From positions 1 to 43,443 of the forward strand of contig CAZBAL010000017.1 of the NCBI GenBank assembly GCA_964489735.1: 43,443 nucleotides of DNA. Direction: 5' to 3'. This DNA is from Andreesenia sp964489735 (lineage in GTDB: Bacteria > Bacillota > Clostridia > Tissierellales > Gottschalkiaceae). Within the stretch, counting starts at the first letter, position 1. Each line of letters begins with the position of its first letter. A model generated the notes under the pieces. The model was given only the letters and a program-made list of their open reading frames with translations, did no database searches and had not been told where the DNA came from. Both the position numbers and the translations under genes were made by a program. Positions 39,946 through 43,443 of this stretch are shown here, in pieces.

Positions 39946-40808
39946 CTATAGAAATAACAAACTTAACATATGTTTACAGTGAAGGCAGTCCATTTGAAAA
40001 AAAAGCTCTGGATGGAGTTAATTTGAAGATCGAAAAAGGTAGCTTCATTGGTTTGATAGGTCATACAGGATCAGGAAAATCTACACTTATCCAGCATATA
40101 AATGGACTTATTAGACCGACATCAGGACATATAGTGGTAAATGGTGTCGATATAACAGACAAAAACATTAAAATGAAAGATGTCAGACAGAAAGTAGGTC
40201 TAGTATTCCAATATCCGGAACATCAGCTTTTTGAAGAGACTATTGAAAAGGATATTTCTTTTGGTCCTAAGAACCTTGGTCTTTCAGATGAAGGGATATC
40301 TGAAAGAGTAAAGGAGTCAATGGTTAAAGTTGGGCTTGATTATGAAGAATATAAAGACAGGTCTCCTTTTGAATTGAGTGGAGGGCAGAAGAGAAGGGTT
40401 GCTATTGCAGGTGTTATAGCTATGAATCCTGAAGTTCTCATACTTGATGAACCAACAGCTGGATTAGACCCAAAAGGTAGAGATGATATTCTAAATCAGA
40501 TAGTTAAGCTGAATCAGGAAAACAAAGACCTTACGGTCATATTAGTATCTCACAGCATGGAAGATGTTGCTAATCTTGTTGATAAAATATTGGTTATGAA
40601 TAAAGGTAAGGTCGCCATGTTTGGCACACCAGAAGAAATCTTCGAGCAGTCTGATTTGCTAGAGGATTATGGACTTGCCGCTCCTCAGATTACCTATTTT
40701 ATGAAAGAATTAGGAAAGAAGTATCCTGAAATTGATACAAATATATATACAGTAGAAAAAGCTAAAGAAGAAATATTAAGATATATGAGAGGAAGAGAAA
40801 ATGCTTAA
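39942..40808 (+). CDS. ecfA2: ECF transporter ATPase EcfA2
   Basis: This is the second, non-identical ATPase of the ECF module. It has 288 residues: Walker A GHTGSGKST (40-48), Q-loop FQYPEHQLFEET, signature LSGGQKRR, Walker B LILDEPTAGLDP, and His switch VSHSMEDV. The FQYPEHQLF segment is typical of EcfA2 compared with EcfA1. It starts within the ecfA1 stop and overlaps ecfT by eight bases, so all three are translated together. Confidence 0.96.
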   Translation: MTIEITNLTYVYSEGSPFEKKALDGVNLKIEKGSFIGLIGHTGSGKSTLIQHINGLIRPTSGHIVVNGVDITDKNIKMKDVRQKVGLVFQYPEHQLFEETIEKDISFGPKNLGLSDEGISERVKESMVKVGLDYEEYKDRSPFELSGGQKRRVAIAGVIAMNPEVLILDEPTAGLDPKGRDDILNQIVKLNQENKDLTVILVSHSMEDVANLVDKILVMNKGKVAMFGTPEEIFEQSDLLEDYGLAAPQITYFMKELGKKYPEIDTNIYTVEKAKEEILRYMRGRENA

Positions 40809-41610
40809 GAACATTACAATCGGTCAGTACTTTCCAGGCGAATCAGTAATTCACCGAATGGACCCGAGAATCAAAATAATCTCTATAATCCTTTATGTAG
40901 CATCACTATTCTTTATGGACAACTTCTACTACTATATACCGGCAATTATTCTGCTAGCGACAACAATACTGATATCCAGATTACCATTTAAATATATAGT
41001 GAAAGGATTAAGACCTATTTTGATCTTAGTCATTATTACTTTTGCCCTGAATACATTCATGAGTCAGGGAGTAACAATAGCATTTAAAATAGGGCCTTTG
41101 ACTGCAACATATGAAGGTCTAAGACAGGCTAGCTTTATGGCAATAAGACTTATTCTTTTAGTTTTAGGAACGACAGTGTTAACTCTAACTACATCTCCTA
41201 TACTTCTTACAGATGGTATTGAAAAGCTATTGAATCCATTTAAAAAGATTGGAGTACCAGCACATGAGTTAGCCATGATGATGACAATAGCACTTAGATT
41301 CATACCTACACTGTTAGAAGAAACTGACAAAATAATGAAAGCTCAGATGGCTAGAGGAGCAGATTTCGAATCTGGAAATCTCTTTAAAAGAGCAAAGAAT
41401 TTAATTCCGCTGCTAGTACCTCTATTTATATCAGCATTCAGAAGGGCTGATGAATTAGCTATGGCAATGGAGGCCAGATGCTACAGAGGAGGAGAAAACA
41501 GAACTAGAATGAGAGAACTTGAGATGAGTACAACAGACTTTCTGGTTCTAGCATTAGTTGTGTTTTATCTATTAGGAATAATCCTATTCAGATACGTAAT
41601 AAGACTGTAA
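40801..41610 (+). CDS. ecfT: ECF transporter transmembrane subunit EcfT
   Basis: EcfT couples the two ATPases to exchangeable S components. It has 269 residues with about five or six hydrophobic spans and a long cytoplasmic helical part. The two coupling motifs appear as AQMARGADF and MEARCYRGG. No S component lies nearby, so this should be a shared, group II module serving S proteins encoded elsewhere. The start overlaps ecfA2 by eight bases. Confidence 0.96.
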   Translation: MLKNITIGQYFPGESVIHRMDPRIKIISIILYVASLFFMDNFYYYIPAIILLATTILISRLPFKYIVKGLRPILILVIITFALNTFMSQGVTIAFKIGPLTATYEGLRQASFMAIRLILLVLGTTVLTLTTSPILLTDGIEKLLNPFKKIGVPAHELAMMMTIALRFIPTLLEETDKIMKAQMARGADFESGNLFKRAKNLIPLLVPLFISAFRRADELAMAMEARCYRGGENRTRMRELEMSTTDFLVLALVVFYLLGIILFRYVIRL

Positions 41611-41704
41611 GAGTTGGTCATAGAATCAAATTTGTTATTAATTATGATGAAGCAGATCATTCACAATTTGTGTAATGAAGATTTAGAAATTATTTGAGGT
41701 AATT

Positions 41705-42442
41705 ATGTATAAGAATATTAAACTGACAATAGAGTATGATGGCACAGGCTTTTATGGATGGCAGAAACAGGAAGGTTTAAGAACCGTTGAAGAAGAGGTA
41801 GAAAAAGCGATCCATATTGCAACAGGTCAAAAGGTAAAGCTGTACGCTTCAGGTAGAACCGATGCAGGTGTGCATGCCTATGGACAGGTTGCTAATTTCT
41901 TGATAAATACTACAATACCAGGAGAGCGGTTTCTCTATCCGCTAAATGATAAGTTGCCTGATGACATATGCATAAGAAAGTCTGAAGAGGTACCGGAAGA
42001 GTTTCATTCAAGGTTTTCTGCAATAAAGAAAACTTATAGATATCTTATACTTCAGGATGACTTAAGGAGTCCACTCATGAGAAATTTTGCTTATCAAGTC
42101 TCTTATAAGCTTGATATTGATAGAATGAGGGAAGCAATAGGGTATTTCATAGGAAGAAAAGATTTCACCTCATTAACGCCAATTAAGAGCAGTATAGATA
42201 AAAACATCAGAACAGTTTTAGATGCAGATGTAAAAACAGATGGCAATATTGTCTTTATAGAGATATCTGGAAATGGATTTCTTCACAATATGGTCAGGAT
42301 TATAGCAGGGACTGTAATAGAGGTCGGCTATGGAAAGAAAAACCCAGAAGATATTGAAGGAATTCTTAAAGCTAAAGATAGAAATAAAGCGGGACATACC
42401 GCACCAGCAACGGGTCTTTACCTTATGAAGGTAGAGTATTAA
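41705..42442 (+). CDS. truA: tRNA pseudouridine synthase A (positions 38-40)
   Basis: TruA converts U38-U40 of the anticodon arm to pseudouridine. It has 245 residues. The N-terminus is KLTIEYDGTGFYGWQKQEG, the catalytic Asp is D53 in ASGRTDAGVHA, and the C-terminal motif is GNGFLHNMVRIIAGT. ATG 41705 has only a weak TGAGG site. The 94-base gap after ecfT shows no terminator, so it is probably the last gene of the ecf operon. Confidence 0.97.
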   Translation: MYKNIKLTIEYDGTGFYGWQKQEGLRTVEEEVEKAIHIATGQKVKLYASGRTDAGVHAYGQVANFLINTTIPGERFLYPLNDKLPDDICIRKSEEVPEEFHSRFSAIKKTYRYLILQDDLRSPLMRNFAYQVSYKLDIDRMREAIGYFIGRKDFTSLTPIKSSIDKNIRTVLDADVKTDGNIVFIEISGNGFLHNMVRIIAGTVIEVGYGKKNPEDIEGILKAKDRNKAGHTAPATGLYLMKVEY

Positions 42443-42468
42443 AAAGTAAAAAAATAGCTTCGTAACTA

Positions 42469-42497
42469 TTGACACGCAAGGCTATATATTATATAAT
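42469..42497 (+). promoter_or_regulatory. Promoter of rplM-rpsI
   Basis: TTGACA (42469-42474) and TATAAT (42492-42497) are both consensus with a 17-base spacer. Transcription would begin near 42504. Confidence 0.9.
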
Positions 42498-42503
42498 ACT
42501 TGA

Positions 42504-42590
42504 GTATGTTAGGAATCCAACAGCCCCGGGTTCAAACGTATTTTATGAAAAATAAATTATAGACTATAGATTAGTAATGCTACAGGAGGG
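42504..42590 (+). promoter_or_regulatory. L13-type leader of rplM
   Basis: The leader between promoter and rplM has a hairpin TGTTAGG/CCAACA (42507-42513 with 42517-42522, one bulged A) followed directly by GCCCCGGG. This placement and the GC-rich block in an AT-rich stretch fit the L13 leader, in which L13 is thought to repress its own mRNA. I identified it from position and the conserved block, not by a full covariance match. Confidence 0.55.
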
Positions 42591-42596
42591 AATCGA

Positions 42597-43025
42597 ATGA
42601 AAAGCTTTAACGCTAAGCCACAAGAAGTAGAAAGAAAATGGCTTATAGTAGACGCTGAAGGCAAAGTTCTAGGTAGACTTGCTTCAGAAATCGCAAAGAT
42701 ATTAAGAGGAAAACATAAACCAACTTACACTCCACATGTTGACACTGGAGACCATGTAATAGTTATAAATGCAGACAAAGTTAAATTAACTGGAAATAAA
42801 CTAACTCAAAAACACTACAAATATCACACAGGATACGCTGGTGGATTAAGAGAAGTTAGATATGATCAATTAATGGAAAAAAATCCTGAGAAAGTTATAG
42901 AGTTAGCAGTAAAAGGTATGCTACCAAAAAACAGCTTAGGAAGACAAATGTTCAGAAAATTAAACGTGTACAAAGGCAGCGAGCACAATCACGAAGCTCA
43001 AAAGCCAGAAGTATACGAAATATAA
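42597..43025 (+). CDS. rplM: 50S ribosomal protein L13
   Basis: L13 is an early 50S assembly protein. It has 142 residues: KPQEVERKWLIVDAEGKVLG, RLASEIAKILRGKHKPTYTP, and AVKGMLPKNSLGRQMFRKL. ATG 42597 follows CAGGAGGG. It is followed by rpsI after 22 bases, the universal pairing. Confidence 0.98.
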   Translation: MKSFNAKPQEVERKWLIVDAEGKVLGRLASEIAKILRGKHKPTYTPHVDTGDHVIVINADKVKLTGNKLTQKHYKYHTGYAGGLREVRYDQLMEKNPEKVIELAVKGMLPKNSLGRQMFRKLNVYKGSEHNHEAQKPEVYEI

Positions 43026-43047
43026 GGTCAGAGGGGAGGATTAACTG

Positions 43048-43440
43048 ATGGCAGAAATACAATTCCAAGGAACAGGTAGAAGAAAGACATCTGTAGCAAG
43101 AGTAAGATTATTACCAGGATCAGGTAATATCACAATAAACAAAAAAGATTTAGAAGATTACTTTGATTATGATACATTAAAAGTTATAGTTAAATCACCT
43201 TTAGAGATAACTGATAATTTAGATAAATATGATGTGTTCGTAAACGTACATGGTGGTGGATATACAGGTCAAGCAGGAGCTATAAGACACGGTATATCAA
43301 GAGCACTTTTACAAGCAGATTCAGAAACAAGACCAGCGCTTAAGCAAGCAGGATTCTTAACTAGAGACCCTAGAATGGTTGAAAGAAAGAAATACGGTCT
43401 TAAAAAAGCAAGAAGAGCACCACAATTCTCAAAGAGATAG
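43048..43440 (+). CDS. rpsI: 30S ribosomal protein S9
   Basis: S9 reaches with its C-terminal tail to P-site tRNA. It has 130 residues: QFQGTGRRKTSVARVRLLPG, GGGYTGQAGAIRHGISRALL, and the tail KKYGLKKARRAPQFSKR, whose final Lys-Arg is conserved. ATG 43048 follows GGGGAGGA. The gene ends three bases before the window end. Confidence 0.98.
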   Translation: MAEIQFQGTGRRKTSVARVRLLPGSGNITINKKDLEDYFDYDTLKVIVKSPLEITDNLDKYDVFVNVHGGGYTGQAGAIRHGISRALLQADSETRPALKQAGFLTRDPRMVERKKYGLKKARRAPQFSKR

Positions 43441-43443
43441 AAA

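Overview
The window is AT-rich bacterial DNA carrying the main ribosomal-protein and RNA-polymerase superoperon of a low-GC Gram-positive organism. A tuf copy directly before rpmG-secE-nusG, a second tuf after fusA, C+ (zinc) forms of L33, L36, S14 and S4, a KOW-domain gene between map and infA, and L10- and L13-type leaders all point to the class Clostridia. The gene order resembles Peptostreptococcaceae and their relatives. This placement is inferred from gene order and protein character; no search was run.

Layout. 1-570: right-hand part of an IS200/IS605-family element (3' part of tnpB plus a well-folded right end that should be the omega RNA scaffold). 571-862: 3' remnant of rae1/yacP, broken by that element. 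939-2375: tRNA-Thr(GGT), tuf copy 1 and a terminator. 2550-6204: rpmG-secE-nusG-rplK-rplA, then rplJ-rplL under their own promoter and L10 leader. 6206-13576: rpoB-rpoC. 13557-18263: rpsL-rpsG-fusA-tuf copy 2, from a consensus promoter embedded in the end of rpoC. 18359-22218: five genes on the minus strand (VTC-domain polyphosphate polymerase, two DUF4956 membrane proteins, a SigI-type sigma factor and an RsgI-type anti-sigma factor). 22450-22890: a YflT-type stress gene. 23199-39075: the S10, spc and alpha operons (rpsJ through rplQ, including secY, adk, map, the KOW gene and infA). 39115-42442: ecfA1-ecfA2-ecfT-truA. 42469-43440: rplM-rpsI with an L13-type leader.

How it works together. 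Nearly everything on the plus strand serves translation, transcription or Sec secretion, and several steps look autoregulated by RNA structure. These include a mimic of the 23S L1-binding site between rplK and rplA, an L10 leader with attenuator, an attenuator-like hairpin before rpsL, a folded leader before rpsJ and an L13-type leader. The main exception is the minus-strand block at 18.4-22.2 kb: a membrane-associated, probable polyphosphate-making module joined to its own sigma/anti-sigma pair and lodged head-on between tuf and rpsJ. It is the best candidate here for a little-described system. Its RsgI lacks the Asn-Pro pair at which RsgI proteins are reported to self-cleave and ends in an Asp/Tyr tail. 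Other notable points are the insertion in rae1, the absence of sigH at its usual position, two apparently identical tuf genes whose identity stops inside their terminators, and Asn at the rifampicin-pocket position that is His526 in E. coli RpoB.
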